Assembly: GCF_009674495.1 (NCBI RefSeq) | Contig: NZ_WKJN01000006.1 | Location: 1-64,000 of the forward strand | Length of the DNA: 64,000 nucleotides | Direction of reading: 5' to 3' | From: Duganella alba | Lineage (GTDB): Bacteria > Pseudomonadota > Gammaproteobacteria > Burkholderiales > Burkholderiaceae_D | Part shown: in pieces, positions 37,539 through 46,711 of the stretch | Layout of the letters: every line of letters starts with the position of its first letter | Position numbering within the stretch: position 1 is the first letter of the stretch | The notes under the pieces: model-generated | Databases searched by the model: none | Told to the model about the DNA's origin: nothing | What the model saw: only the letters and a program-made list of their open reading frames with translations | Made by a program: the position numbers and the translations under genes

Positions 37539-37925
37539 TTATTTTGTCAGGATGGCGCTCGTCATCAGCGCCAAGAGATAATCCCCACGTGGCGCGAATG
37601 CGGCCTGGGCACGACTCAGCAGCCGCGCGCCCGATTCGCGCACCGCTGAACAGGAAGCGTACAACGCGGATTCCGGATCTTCGTGGGCGCTCGCCATCAA
37701 GGCAACAACGCCGCTGTAGCTCCGCACAAACGCCACCCCTTCGCGAAACCAGGACACCAGCGCCTCATCCGGCGGATTGGACGCTTCGAGGTCGCGCGCC
37801 TTTTGCGTCAACGCGTTCAGGTTCTCGCGCAACAAGGCATCGGACAAGGATTCCCGCGTCGGGAAATGGCGTAGCAGCGTGGCCAGCCCGACGTCGGCGT
37901 GGCGGGCGATATCGCGCGGCGAGAT
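37539..37925 (-). pseudogene. Truncated TetR-family regulator
   Basis: The frame reads ISPRDIARHADVGLATLLRHFPTRESLSDALL, the recognition-helix part of a TetR helix-turn-helix, followed by ~100 residues of the helical ligand-binding domain (EALVSWFREGVAFVRSYSGVVALMASA). The first helix and start are missing at 37925, where the sequence changes abruptly to an SDR fragment on the other strand. The C-terminus is also cut short at 37539 by the repeat cluster. A non-functional remnant. Confidence 0.7.
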
Positions 37926-37929
37926 GGGG

Positions 37930-38034
37930 CAGCCGGAGGTAATTGCGACGGTTGCGCTGTTCCTGGCGTCGGACGATTCCAGCTTCGTGAATGGGGTGGA
38001 GTTGTATGTCGACGGCGGGACCTCCGCCATCTGA
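37930..38034 (+). pseudogene. C-terminal fragment of an SDR-family enzyme
   Basis: About 33 codons ending in a stop encode PEVIATVALFLASDDSSFVNG and ELYVDGGTSAI, the standard last segment of a classical short-chain dehydrogenase. The rest of the gene is missing. It abuts the TetR remnant on the opposite strand. The arrangement fits an ancestral TetR/SDR pair fused by deletion. Confidence 0.75.
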
Positions 38035-38334
38035 TCAAATAAGCGGTGGCGTGGACTTATCCCATGGTTACCCTCGGGATATTCCACGCTTTCCCACAGC
38101 TTTATGCACAGCCGTTTTGCCTTGAAAAAAGTTATCCGGCACTTATCCGCATCTTATCCAGCACTTGCTCAGGCGCTTACCCACAAAGTTATGCACATTT
38201 GCTGAAAAACAGGGCTGCCGGCAGGCTCTGCGGCCGAGAGGCAAGCCTGGTATACCTCGCTTGCGAGTAAATGGTGTACTTGCCCACCTGTTTTCCCGCG
38301 CTTGCCCAGGCCTTACTCACAATGTTATCCACAA
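38035..38334. repeat. Cluster of DnaA-box-like motifs downstream of glmU
   Basis: Exact TTATGCACA at 38102-38110 and 38189-38197 and TTATCCACA at 38325-38333, all in the same orientation, with several near matches between (TTATCCGG, TTATCCGC, TTATCCAG, TTACCCACA). No gene is visible here. Confidence 0.6.
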
Positions 38335-38359
38335 TAAAAAACGGCGCCCACAGGCGCCG
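38335..38359 (-). terminator. Rho-independent terminator of glmU
   Basis: On the minus strand an inverted repeat CGGCGCC/GGCGCCG (38359-38342) with loop TGTG is followed by a T run (38341-38335). It lies 25 bp past the glmU stop. Confidence 0.85.
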
Positions 38360-38384
38360 CTTGGCTGCATCAGGTTGATTCCGC

Positions 38385-39749
38385 TTATTTTTTGACCTTG
38401 ACCGGGCGGGTCCAGTTTTCGATCGTCACCTGGCGCGGACGCGATACCGTCAGCTTGCCGGCCGGCGCATCCTTGGTCAGCGTGGTGCCGGCGCCCAGGG
38501 TCGCGCCCTTGCCGACGGTGACCGGGGCCACCAGCTGGCTGTCGCTGCCGATGAAGGCGTCGTCTTCGATGACGGTGCGCGATTTGTTGGCGCCATCGTA
38601 GTTGCAGGTGATGACGCCGGCGCCGATGTTGACGCGCGAGCCGATCGTCGCGTCGCCGATATAGGCCAGGTGATTGGCCTTGCTGTGCGCGGCGACCTGG
38701 CCGTTTTTGATTTCGACGAAGTTACCCACATGCACATCCTCGGCCAGCACGGTGCCGGGACGCAGGCGGGCATACGGGCCGATCAGCGACGCTTCGCCGA
38801 CCACCGCTTCCTCGATATGGCAGAACGGCTTGATCTGCGCACCGGCCAGGATGCGGGCGTTGACGATGACGTTGTGGGCGGCCACATGCACGCCGTCGCC
38901 GAGTTCGACCTTGCCTTCGAACACGCAGCCGACGTCGATGGTGACGTCGCGGCCGCACACCAGCTCGCCACGGACGTCGATGCGCGCCGGGTCCAGCAGC
39001 GTGACGCCCTGTTCCAGCAGGCGGTTGGCGATATTGCGCTGGTGGATGCGCTCCAGCTCGGCCAGCTGCACCTTGCTGTTGACGCCGGCCACTTCCCACT
39101 GCGCCGACGGCTGCGCGGACACCACCGGCACGCCATCGGCCACGGCCAGCGCGACGATGTCGGTCAGGTAGTACTCGCCCTGGGCGTTTTCGTTCCTGAT
39201 CGCGCCCAGCCATTTTTTCAGCAGCGGCGTCGGCGCGACCATAATGCCGCTGTTGATTTCCTTGATGGCGCGCTCGGCCTCGCTGGCGTCTTTTTGCTCG
39301 ACTATGCGCACAATGTGGCCATTCTCACGAACAATTCTTCCCAAACCGGTAGGATCATCCTGTTCGACAGTCAGAATACCGAGCTTGTCGTTGCCGGCGG
39401 CCGTCACCAGCGCCTGCAGCGAAGCGGTGGTGGTCAGCGGCACGTCGCCGTACAGGATCAGGGTAGGGACGTTGTCGTCCAGCTCGGGCAGCGCCTGGAT
39501 CACGGCGTGGCCGGTGCCCAGCTGCTGCTCCTGCAGCGCGGTGGCGACCTGTTCGGGCTGTTTGGCAAGCAGCGCCTGCACGGCTGCGCCGCCGTGACCG
39601 TAGATCACGCATAATCGGCTGGCGGACAGGCTCCGCGCCGTGTCCAGCACATGCTGCAACAACGGCTTGCCCGCCAGAGGATGTAAAACTTTCGGCAGCG
39701 CGGATTGCATGCGCTTGCCCATGCCGGCTGCGAGGATGACGACGTTCAT
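38385..39749 (-). CDS. glmU: Bifunctional N-acetylglucosamine-1-phosphate uridyltransferase / glucosamine-1-phosphate acetyltransferase
   Basis: 454 residues, the normal GlmU length, from ATG 39749 ([16 protein letters not shown]). The N-terminal uridyltransferase has the nucleotide-binding signature LAAGMGKRM and the LYGDVPL and NSGIMV segments. The C-terminal half is a left-handed beta helix of hexapeptide repeats ([20 protein letters not shown]..., [26 protein letters not shown]) with the acetyl-CoA-site motifs [11 protein letters not shown] and [11 protein letters not shown]. It makes UDP-GlcNAc for peptidoglycan and LPS. Together with glmS it completes the pathway apart from glmM. Read divergently from the lipoprotein gene. 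Confidence 0.97.
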   Translation of the reverse strand: MNVVILAAGMGKRMQSALPKVLHPLAGKPLLQHVLDTARSLSASRLCVIYGHGGAAVQALLAKQPEQVATALQEQQLGTGHAVIQALPELDDNVPTLILYGDVPLTTTASLQALVTAAGNDKLGILTVEQDDPTGLGRIVRENGHIVRIVEQKDASEAERAIKEINSGIMVAPTPLLKKWLGAIRNENAQGEYYLTDIVALAVADGVPVVSAQPSAQWEVAGVNSKVQLAELERIHQRNIANRLLEQGVTLLDPARIDVRGELVCGRDVTIDVGCVFEGKVELGDGVHVAAHNVIVNARILAGAQIKPFCHIEEAVVGEASLIGPYARLRPGTVLAEDVHVGNFVEIKNGQVAAHSKANHLAYIGDATIGSRVNIGAGVITCNYDGANKSRTVIEDDAFIGSDSQLVAPVTVGKGATLGAGTTLTKDAPAGKLTVSRPRQVTIENWTRPVKVKK

Positions 39750-39776
39750 AGAGATGCCAAATAGAAAGTGATTGCA

Positions 39777-40673
39777 ATGCAAAAGTCTAACATGCCCCCG
39801 TCTGCCCGCAGGACCCTCCAGGGCCTGTTCCTGATCGCGATCATGACCGTGCTGGCCGCCTGCAGCTCGCTGCGCCTGGCCTATAACAATGGCGACACGC
39901 TGCTGTACTGGTGGATCGATGGTTACGTCGACCTGACCTCCGATCAGAAAAGCGTGGTCAAGGAAGACATCGACAAGCTGTTCCACTGGCATCGCAAGAC
40001 CCAGCTGAACGATTACGCGCAGATCCTGCAAACCGCCCAGCGCCAGCTGGCGGCCGGCGTCACCCAGGCCGACCTGCAAACCGATTTCGACGAGATCAAG
40101 AAGCGCACCGAGGCGCTGCTGCTGAAGGCGACGCCGGAGCTGGCCGAACTGGCGCGCTCGCTGCAGCCGGACCAGATCGCCACGCTGGAACGCAAGTTCG
40201 CCGCCAACAACGCCGAGTTCCGCAAGAAAAACATGCGCGGCGACCGCGAGGCGCAGCAAACCTTCCGCTACAAGAAATCGATGGAGCAGTTCGAGCTGTG
40301 GTTCGGCAGTTTCTCCAGCGAGCAGGAAGCGCAGATCCGCAAGGCCTCCGACGCCCGGCCGCTGGACAACAACATCTGGCTGGACGAGCGCATGCGCCGC
40401 CAGAACAACATCCTGGCCGCCGTGCGCCGCGTGCAGAGCGAAAAACTCGGCAAGGAAGCGACCCAGGCGCTGATCCAGGGCCTGATCAAGGACGGCTTCC
40501 AGCGGCTGGAAACCTCCGAGCGCAAAGCCTTCTTCGACAGCTATGAAGACGCCAACCTGAAGCTGGTGCTGACCGTGATCCAGCTGGCCACGCCGGCCCA
40601 GAAAGCCCACGCGCAGCGCCGCATGCAGGGCTGGATCGACGACTTCCGCAGCCTGGCGGCGGACCAGCGCTAG
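39777..40673 (+). CDS. DUF6279-family lipoprotein
   Basis: 298 residues from ATG 39777. The signal [14 protein letters not shown] ends in a lipobox (LAAC), so the protein is lipid-anchored. The mature part is almost wholly helical and charged ([27 protein letters not shown] onward), with [24 protein letters not shown] just after the anchor, typical of the DUF6279 family. Function unknown. It is 27 bp from the divergent glmU start. Confidence 0.85.
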   Translation: MQKSNMPPSARRTLQGLFLIAIMTVLAACSSLRLAYNNGDTLLYWWIDGYVDLTSDQKSVVKEDIDKLFHWHRKTQLNDYAQILQTAQRQLAAGVTQADLQTDFDEIKKRTEALLLKATPELAELARSLQPDQIATLERKFAANNAEFRKKNMRGDREAQQTFRYKKSMEQFELWFGSFSSEQEAQIRKASDARPLDNNIWLDERMRRQNNILAAVRRVQSEKLGKEATQALIQGLIKDGFQRLETSERKAFFDSYEDANLKLVLTVIQLATPAQKAHAQRRMQGWIDDFRSLAADQR

Positions 40674-40725
40674 GCGGCTCTATGGTATGATGGCCTGTTG
40701 AATCAATGACTTAGAACAGCGTCAC

Positions 40726-41373
40726 ATGCCAAAGAAGCCCGCCAGCAAACCAGCCAGATCCGCCAAAGTCCCGGTCCACGGTCCCCAGCACAGCAACCAG
40801 GTGCGCATCATCGGCGGCCAGTGGAAGCGCACGCCGCTGCCGGTGCTGAGCGCGCTGGGCCTGCGGCCGACGCCGGACCGCGTGCGCGAGACGGCGTTCA
40901 ACTGGATCAACCACCTGCGCGACGCCAACTGGGCCGGCGCGCAAGTGCTGGACCTGTTTGCCGGCAGCGGCGCGCTGGGTTTCGAGGCGGCCAGCCGTGG
41001 CGCGGCGTCGGTCAGCATGATCGACAGCAACGCCCAAGTCGTGCGCCAACTGGACGAGATCAAGACCAAGCTGAAGGCGGACAATGTGCAGATCATGCGC
41101 GGCGACGCGCTGGCGGTGGCGCAGTCGGCCGCTGCGCGCGGTCAGAAATATGACCTGATCTTCCTCGATCCGCCTTATCAACAGACCTTCCTCGAGCGCG
41201 CTTTGCCGCTCTGCACTAAGATACTGAAAGATGGCGGCCTGATTTACGCCGAATCCGGACTGGCGCTGGAATTCGCTGAAGGCGAGGCGCCCGAGTGGCT
41301 GGCGAACTGGGAAATCATCCGGGCTGACAAAGCCGGCATGGTGTTCTATCATTTATTAAAATACAAACCCTAA
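40726..41373 (+). CDS. rsmD: 16S rRNA (guanine(966)-N(2))-methyltransferase
   Basis: 215 residues. The SAM-binding motif is VLDLFAGSGALGFEAASRGA and the catalytic D/NPPY motif is LIFLDPPYQQTF, followed by an N6/N2-MTase-type C-terminus. The N-terminal RIIGGQWKRTPLPVL and RPTPDRVRETAFNWI segments are diagnostic of RsmD. It methylates G966 of 16S rRNA. The common gene order rsmD-coaD-ferredoxin follows. Confidence 0.95.
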   Translation: MPKKPASKPARSAKVPVHGPQHSNQVRIIGGQWKRTPLPVLSALGLRPTPDRVRETAFNWINHLRDANWAGAQVLDLFAGSGALGFEAASRGAASVSMIDSNAQVVRQLDEIKTKLKADNVQIMRGDALAVAQSAAARGQKYDLIFLDPPYQQTFLERALPLCTKILKDGGLIYAESGLALEFAEGEAPEWLANWEIIRADKAGMVFYHLLKYKP

Positions 41374-41409
41374 TCGGCAGTATTTGCTGCTAAAACTGCC
41401 CCAAATTAA

Positions 41410-42249
<840 letters not shown>

Positions 42250-42297
42250 TTGGGTCGAAGCGCGCGGCACCCGCGAAACCCGCACACCGCTGCGGCC

Positions 42298-42327
42298 AGG
42301 GTCTGACCCCGCATGGGGTCAGACCCT
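42298..42327. repeat. GGGGTCAGACCCT-type extragenic palindrome
   Basis: Perfect 13-bp inverted repeat AGGGTCTGACCCC / GGGGTCAGACCCT around GCAT, 48 bp after the ferredoxin gene, followed by a weak T-containing tract. This palindrome type is common between genes in related bacteria. It may double as a terminator. Confidence 0.7.
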
Positions 42328-42477
42328 TTCGTTTTGGGGTGCTAATGCGGGTTGACTGAGTAATGCAAACTCATATTTATCTGCTCCCCCCGTTAAAAAA
42401 AGCATGACCGTGCGGCAAAACACGCCGCGGCGTCTCCACGGTGGTATAGTCGCTGGACACCTATCACGGAGACCTTC

Positions 42478-43068
42478 ATGAACCGTAGAACCATCCTGCA
42501 TACCCTGATCGCCAGCGCCATCTTTGCGGCGGCGCCTTCCTTCGCCTTTGCCGCCGTCGATGTGGCCGGCGTCAAGTTCGACGATACGACCACCGTGGCC
42601 GGCCAGCAGCTCAAGCTGAACGGCGCCGGCATTCGCACCAAGGTCATCTTCAAGGTCTATGCGGCCGGTTTATATCTGACGGAAAAGAAATCCACCGTGC
42701 CGGACGTGCTGGCCGTGGCCGGCCCGCGCCGCGTCGCCATCACCATGCTGCGCGAAGTGAGCTCGGAAGACTTCGGCAAGGCCTTTACCGACGGCATCAA
42801 CGCCAACACCAGCAAGGAAGAGCGCAACAAGATCCTGCCGCAGATTATGAAGTTCGGTGAAGTGTTCGCGCAGACGCCAACCCTGAAGAAGGGCGACCAG
42901 CTGTCGCTGGACTGGACCCCCAACGAAGGCACCCAGTGCTATTTGAATGGCAAGAAAATCGGGGAGCTGATGCCGGACGTGGCGTTCTACAATGCGGTGC
43001 TGCGTATCTGGCTGGGTGATCACCCGGCCGACAGTTCCTTGAAGCCGGCGCTGCTCGGCGAGAAATAA
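42478..43068 (+). CDS. Exported chalcone-isomerase-like protein
   Basis: 196 residues with signal peptide MNRRTILHTLIASAIFAAAPSFAFA. The mature part matches the bacterial chalcone isomerase-like domain (VAGVKFDDTTTVAGQQLKLNGAGIRTKVIFKVYAAGLYL..., AITMLREVSSEDFGKAF). Bacterial members lack a proven isomerase activity and are thought to bind lipids or other ligands in the periplasm. No operon partner. Confidence 0.85.
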   Translation: MNRRTILHTLIASAIFAAAPSFAFAAVDVAGVKFDDTTTVAGQQLKLNGAGIRTKVIFKVYAAGLYLTEKKSTVPDVLAVAGPRRVAITMLREVSSEDFGKAFTDGINANTSKEERNKILPQIMKFGEVFAQTPTLKKGDQLSLDWTPNEGTQCYLNGKKIGELMPDVAFYNAVLRIWLGDHPADSSLKPALLGEK

Positions 43069-43083
43069 TGCTGCGACGCGGTA

Positions 43084-43278
43084 TCAGACCCGCGTTGCCA
43101 GTTCACGGCGCGCAATGCGTTGCGCGCGGCTCATCTTCGGCTTGACCACCAGTACGGCTGCGCGCGCGCAGCCGACCAACAGCGGTTTGAACAGCACCAG
43201 CAGGCCACCGCTCACGGCGACCAGCAGCGCCAGCTTGATAGCGGCGAACAGAGAAAAATCTTGTATTGCGGAAATCAT
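43084..43278 (-). CDS. Small membrane protein of unknown function
   Basis: 64 residues from ATG 43278 (GTG 43287 is an alternative). One hydrophobic segment (LFAAIKLALLVAVSGGLLVLF) and a basic C-terminus (KPKMSRAQRIARRELATRV) suggest an inner-membrane protein with its tail in the cytoplasm. No family is recognised. Convergent with the chalcone-isomerase-like gene. Confidence 0.55.
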   Translation of the reverse strand: MISAIQDFSLFAAIKLALLVAVSGGLLVLFKPLLVGCARAAVLVVKPKMSRAQRIARRELATRV

Positions 43279-43433
43279 GATGGACACGGTTTAGCTGTAG
43301 CTTTAGAATCTGACGTAACTATAGTGCGCCGCAACATATCTATCCAATTCCATTTCACGATAACAATTATGCGTTTGGTGAATGGACTGTGCTATCGTTA
43401 TTTCCTCGCCAACCTCTACCTCCCCGAGCCGCC

Positions 43434-44414
43434 ATGAGCTTTCTGACGCTGGACCTGAACCTGCTGCGCGTTTTCGACGCCGTGATGACAGAGCAAAATC
43501 TGACACGCGCCGCCGGCCATCTGGCCATGACCCAGCCTGCCGTTTCCAACGCCATCAAGCGGCTGCGCGAAAGCCTGGGCGACGAATTGCTGATCCGTAC
43601 CGCCTACGGCGTCAAGCCGACGCCGCGCGCCGAATCGCTGTGGCCGTCCGTGCGCAGCGCGCTGGCCAGCCTGGAAGCGGCGGTGGCGCCGGAAACCTTC
43701 GACGTCTCGGCCGCCCACGCCACCTTCCGGATGGCGATGGCCGACGCGACCGCCGCCATGTGGCTGCCGTCGCTGATGCGTTCGATCGAGAGCGAGGCGC
43801 CCGGCATCAACGTGCGCATGGTGCCGCTGACCACGCGCGAACCGCGGCCGATGCTGCTGCGCGGCGATATCGACCTGGCGGTGGGCTTCTTCCCCGGCGT
43901 GGCGGCGCAGCTGTCGTACGAGACCGGTTCGCCGATCCGCCACGAGCGCCTGTATTCCGGTAAATATGTGTGCGTGATGCGGCGCGACCATCCGCTGGCC
44001 AAGGTCGAGCTGAACCTGGATAACTACTGCGAAGCGAATCACCTGCTGGTGAGCTTCTCGGGCCGCGCCCACGGCCTGGTCGACGAGGCGCTGGCCCAGT
44101 TGCAGCGCGAACGCCGCATTCTGCTGACGGTGAACCAGTTCTTCACCGCCGGCCGCGTGGTGGCCAACTCGGACCTGGTGACGGTGCTGCCGCGCCACCT
44201 GATCGCGGCAACCGGCATGACCGACGCGCTGGTGCACAAGGAACTACCGTTCCCGCTGCCGGCGGTCCACCTGGACATGCTGTGGCACGAACGCGATGCG
44301 CGCAGCCCGGCGCACAAGTGGCTGCGCACCCATCTGGAAAAAATGAATACGCAGACCCAGCGCACGGTCAACAACCTGCCGACGCCGACGCAGGCGCCTG
44401 CTTCCTCCCGTTAA
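43434..44414 (+). CDS. LysR-family transcriptional regulator
   Basis: 326 residues from ATG 43434, which gives the standard opening LDLNLLRVFDAVMTEQNLTRAAGHLAMTQPAVSNAIKRLRESLGDELLIRT broken at the helix-turn-helix. The C-terminal effector-binding domain follows from ~residue 95. The family resembles NodD/PcpR-like LysR regulators. The upstream spacer from 43279 is AT-rich. The target is unknown. Confidence 0.92.
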   Translation: MSFLTLDLNLLRVFDAVMTEQNLTRAAGHLAMTQPAVSNAIKRLRESLGDELLIRTAYGVKPTPRAESLWPSVRSALASLEAAVAPETFDVSAAHATFRMAMADATAAMWLPSLMRSIESEAPGINVRMVPLTTREPRPMLLRGDIDLAVGFFPGVAAQLSYETGSPIRHERLYSGKYVCVMRRDHPLAKVELNLDNYCEANHLLVSFSGRAHGLVDEALAQLQRERRILLTVNQFFTAGRVVANSDLVTVLPRHLIAATGMTDALVHKELPFPLPAVHLDMLWHERDARSPAHKWLRTHLEKMNTQTQRTVNNLPTPTQAPASSR

Positions 44415-44417
44415 AAC

Positions 44418-45971
44418 TCAGTGACTGGAGCGGTAGCCGATGCGGAAACCGCCCCAGTGCTTGCCATCCACATAGATCGGCGCCGACAGGTCATGCATGA
44501 CCTCGCCTGTGTCGCGCTTGTACGTCTGTAGCAAAAACGGCTTGGTGTTCGAACCGCAGCGCTTGCCGGTGCGGTCGCTGAAGATGCGTTTGGTGCGGTT
44601 GTTGACGATGTCGATATCGTAGTTGCCCGTCAGCGGCTGCGAAAACTTCTTGTTGTGGGTGGGGAAATAGCCGTTGTTATCCACAGTGCCGGCGTAGGCC
44701 AGCTGCGGCATCGCCGCCAGCACGCCTTCCTGCAAGGGCGGCAGCACGCGGTCGGTGAAATCATCGAACCTGGTCTTGTGCTTGGGCGGATCGGTATTCG
44801 GAATCGGCGTGTAGTGGCGGTCCCACAGCGCCTCGCGCGTGATCTGGCCGCTGGCGATGGCGCGCTCGAAAATCTTGCCCACTTCCGCCGCCGCCCGCTG
44901 CGCCGCTTCACGGATGGCGTCGTGCGAGGTCTCGATCGACGATTCGCCCAGCGCGCCGGTGATGATTTCCGCCCGTTCCGCCAGCGCCATGGCCGAGCTG
45001 GCCGCGCGCGGCAGTTCCTTCTCGGTCGACAGCAGGCTGTCGCGGATGCTGGCGATGGCCTGGGCGATTTCCTCGGTGGTGGCGACGTGCTCGCGCGAGG
45101 CACGCGCGATCTGGCCGATTTCATCTTCCGACACGCCCGACGAACGCTCGATATTGCCCAGCAGTCCGTGCACGGTTTCCACATTGCCGGCCGCTTCGCT
45201 GACCTTGAGCGCCAGCGAATTCATGCCGCTGGCCGCCTTTTCCGCCTGCTGGTTAATCTCGCGCACCATGGTGCTGATTTCGTCGGTGGCTTCCTTGGTG
45301 CGCAGCGCCAGCTGGCGCACCTCGCTGGCGACCACGGCGAAGCCACGGCCCTGTTCGCCGGCACGCGCGGCCTCGATGGCGGCGTTCAGCGCCAGCAGGT
45401 TGGTGCGCGCGGAGATTTCGCTGATGGCTTCGGTAAAGCCGTAGATTTTGCGGGAGTTGCTTTGCAGCGCGGTCATCACCGCCGCCGCCGACTGCGCGTC
45501 TTCGCGCGCGGTGCGGATGCGTTGCAGGCCGTTGTCGGCCTCGGCCCGCCCGGCGACGGTTTCGCCGCGCACCTGGGCGGCGATCCTGGCGGCGCGCTCG
45601 GCATTGGCGGCGATACGCTCGGTGGTGTCGGCGTTCTGGCTGGAACTGTGGACGATGCTGCCGGCGGTGCTGACGTCCAGTTCGATCTTCTTCTTCACCG
45701 AATCGACGAAGTACGAGGTTTCCGCCGCGCCGATCATGATGGCGTCGATTTCCTCGCCAACGGTATGGGCGAAATGCCGCACGCCGCCCTCGTCGTTGTT
45801 CTGGCGTGAAGCCCACCAGGCCACGGCCGCGCCGCCCAGCGCGGCCGGAATGCCCGCCGTCACCGGGCCGGCGCCGGCCAGGTTGAACACGTAAGCGAGG
45901 CATGTGCCGCCTGCCGTCGCCCCCAAAATCCACAATCCACGTTGCACCAGCTTATGCTGCAAAAGCTTCAT
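44418..45971 (-). CDS. Methyl-accepting chemotaxis protein with C-terminal sensor-like extension
   Basis: 517 residues from ATG 45971 (ribosome site GGGGGA). Two transmembrane helices lie near the N-terminus ([22 protein letters not shown] and [17 protein letters not shown]) with almost no periplasmic loop. Then comes a long coiled coil with the conserved hairpin [40 protein letters not shown]. After the signalling domain come ~110 residues ([30 protein letters not shown]..., [24 protein letters not shown]) that look like a cytoplasmic ligand-binding module. It probably senses an internal cue. Confidence 0.88.
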   Translation of the reverse strand: MKLLQHKLVQRGLWILGATAGGTCLAYVFNLAGAGPVTAGIPAALGGAAVAWWASRQNNDEGGVRHFAHTVGEEIDAIMIGAAETSYFVDSVKKKIELDVSTAGSIVHSSSQNADTTERIAANAERAARIAAQVRGETVAGRAEADNGLQRIRTAREDAQSAAAVMTALQSNSRKIYGFTEAISEISARTNLLALNAAIEAARAGEQGRGFAVVASEVRQLALRTKEATDEISTMVREINQQAEKAASGMNSLALKVSEAAGNVETVHGLLGNIERSSGVSEDEIGQIARASREHVATTEEIAQAIASIRDSLLSTEKELPRAASSAMALAERAEIITGALGESSIETSHDAIREAAQRAAAEVGKIFERAIASGQITREALWDRHYTPIPNTDPPKHKTRFDDFTDRVLPPLQEGVLAAMPQLAYAGTVDNNGYFPTHNKKFSQPLTGNYDIDIVNNRTKRIFSDRTGKRCGSNTKPFLLQTYKRDTGEVMHDLSAPIYVDGKHWGGFRIGYRSSH

Positions 45972-46032
45972 CTGTCCCCCGTTTTTAACAACAGGCGCCT
46001 TGGGCGGCTCCACTAATTTTATTTCTACGTTG

Positions 46033-46488
46033 CTATTTTATGGGCAACTTGGTGGTATTCTTAACTTCTTCCATGACGGCGTAGGTATGCGTTTCGCGCA
46101 CGCCTTTCTGGAGCAGGGTTTTCCCCAGGAATTCGCGGTAGGCAGCCATGTCCTTGACGCGGGCTTTGACCAGGTAGTCGAAGCCGCCGGCAACCATGTG
46201 GCACTCCAGCACTTCCGGGATCACCTGGACGCTGTGCTTGAAGGCGTCGAACACTTCGGGCGTGGTGCGATCGAGCACCACCTCGATAAAGACAAGCAGG
46301 GAAACGTCGAGCAGCTGCGGGTTCAGTTGCGCGGTGTAACCCATGATGTACCCGGACTCGTGCAACTTGCGCACCCGTTCCAGGCAAGCGGCGGGTGACA
46401 AATTCACGCGCGCGGCCAGCTCCACATTGGAGATGCGGCCATCGCTCTGCAATTCCATCAAGATTTTTTTGCTGATCTTGTCTAACAT
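46033..46488 (-). CDS. Lrp/AsnC-family regulator, probable PutR-type activator of putA
   Basis: 151 residues from ATG 46488 ([48 protein letters not shown]), then a RAM domain ([12 protein letters not shown]..., [22 protein letters not shown]). It is divergent from putA, which here lacks its own DNA-binding domain. In such genomes an Lrp-type PutR commonly activates putA in response to proline. This role is inferred from family and context. Confidence 0.9.
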   Translation of the reverse strand: MLDKISKKILMELQSDGRISNVELAARVNLSPAACLERVRKLHESGYIMGYTAQLNPQLLDVSLLVFIEVVLDRTTPEVFDAFKHSVQVIPEVLECHMVAGGFDYLVKARVKDMAAYREFLGKTLLQKGVRETHTYAVMEEVKNTTKLPIK

Positions 46489-46500
46489 TTCCGGGAACTC

Positions 46501-46519
46501 CCAAATAAATATTATTTGG
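46501..46519. promoter_or_regulatory. Candidate Lrp-type operator
   Basis: CCAAATAA and TTATTTGG form a perfect inverted repeat around ATA, 12 bp upstream of the regulator gene in the shared promoter region with putA. AT-rich palindromes of this size are typical Lrp-family sites. Confidence 0.5.
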
Positions 46520-46635
46520 TTAAATTGTCTCACTAAAAACAATCTATTGCTAGCCCCCTGCATTACCAAAATTAATCCAGAAGATTTCCCACTACAATCG
46601 AATCATTAGCAGTCCACGTCAGTAACGCCCATTTT

Positions 46636-46669
46636 CACGCTCGCCAGCCCCGCTGACGGGCGTGTTTTT
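46636..46669 (+). promoter_or_regulatory. Terminator-like hairpin in the putA leader
   Basis: Arms 46636-46648 and 46652-46664 (2 mismatches in 13) around CCC, followed by TTTTT (46665-46669). No plus-strand gene precedes it, so it would sit in the putA 5' leader (start 46712) and could act as an attenuator, if the promoter is upstream. Confidence 0.5.
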
Positions 46670-46711
46670 GTAGGTGGACCGGCTCCCCAATTCATCTTCT
46701 GAGAGTACCCC

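Noticed and set aside
37411-38334. A replication origin, because of the DnaA-box-like sites
   Set aside because: No dnaA/dnaN/gyrB/parAB genes nearby, and the sites recur in several other spacers.
39750-40610. N-terminal extension of glmU to 40610
   Set aside because: The extra residues lie opposite the DUF6279 lipoprotein gene and precede the canonical [14 protein letters not shown] start of GlmU.
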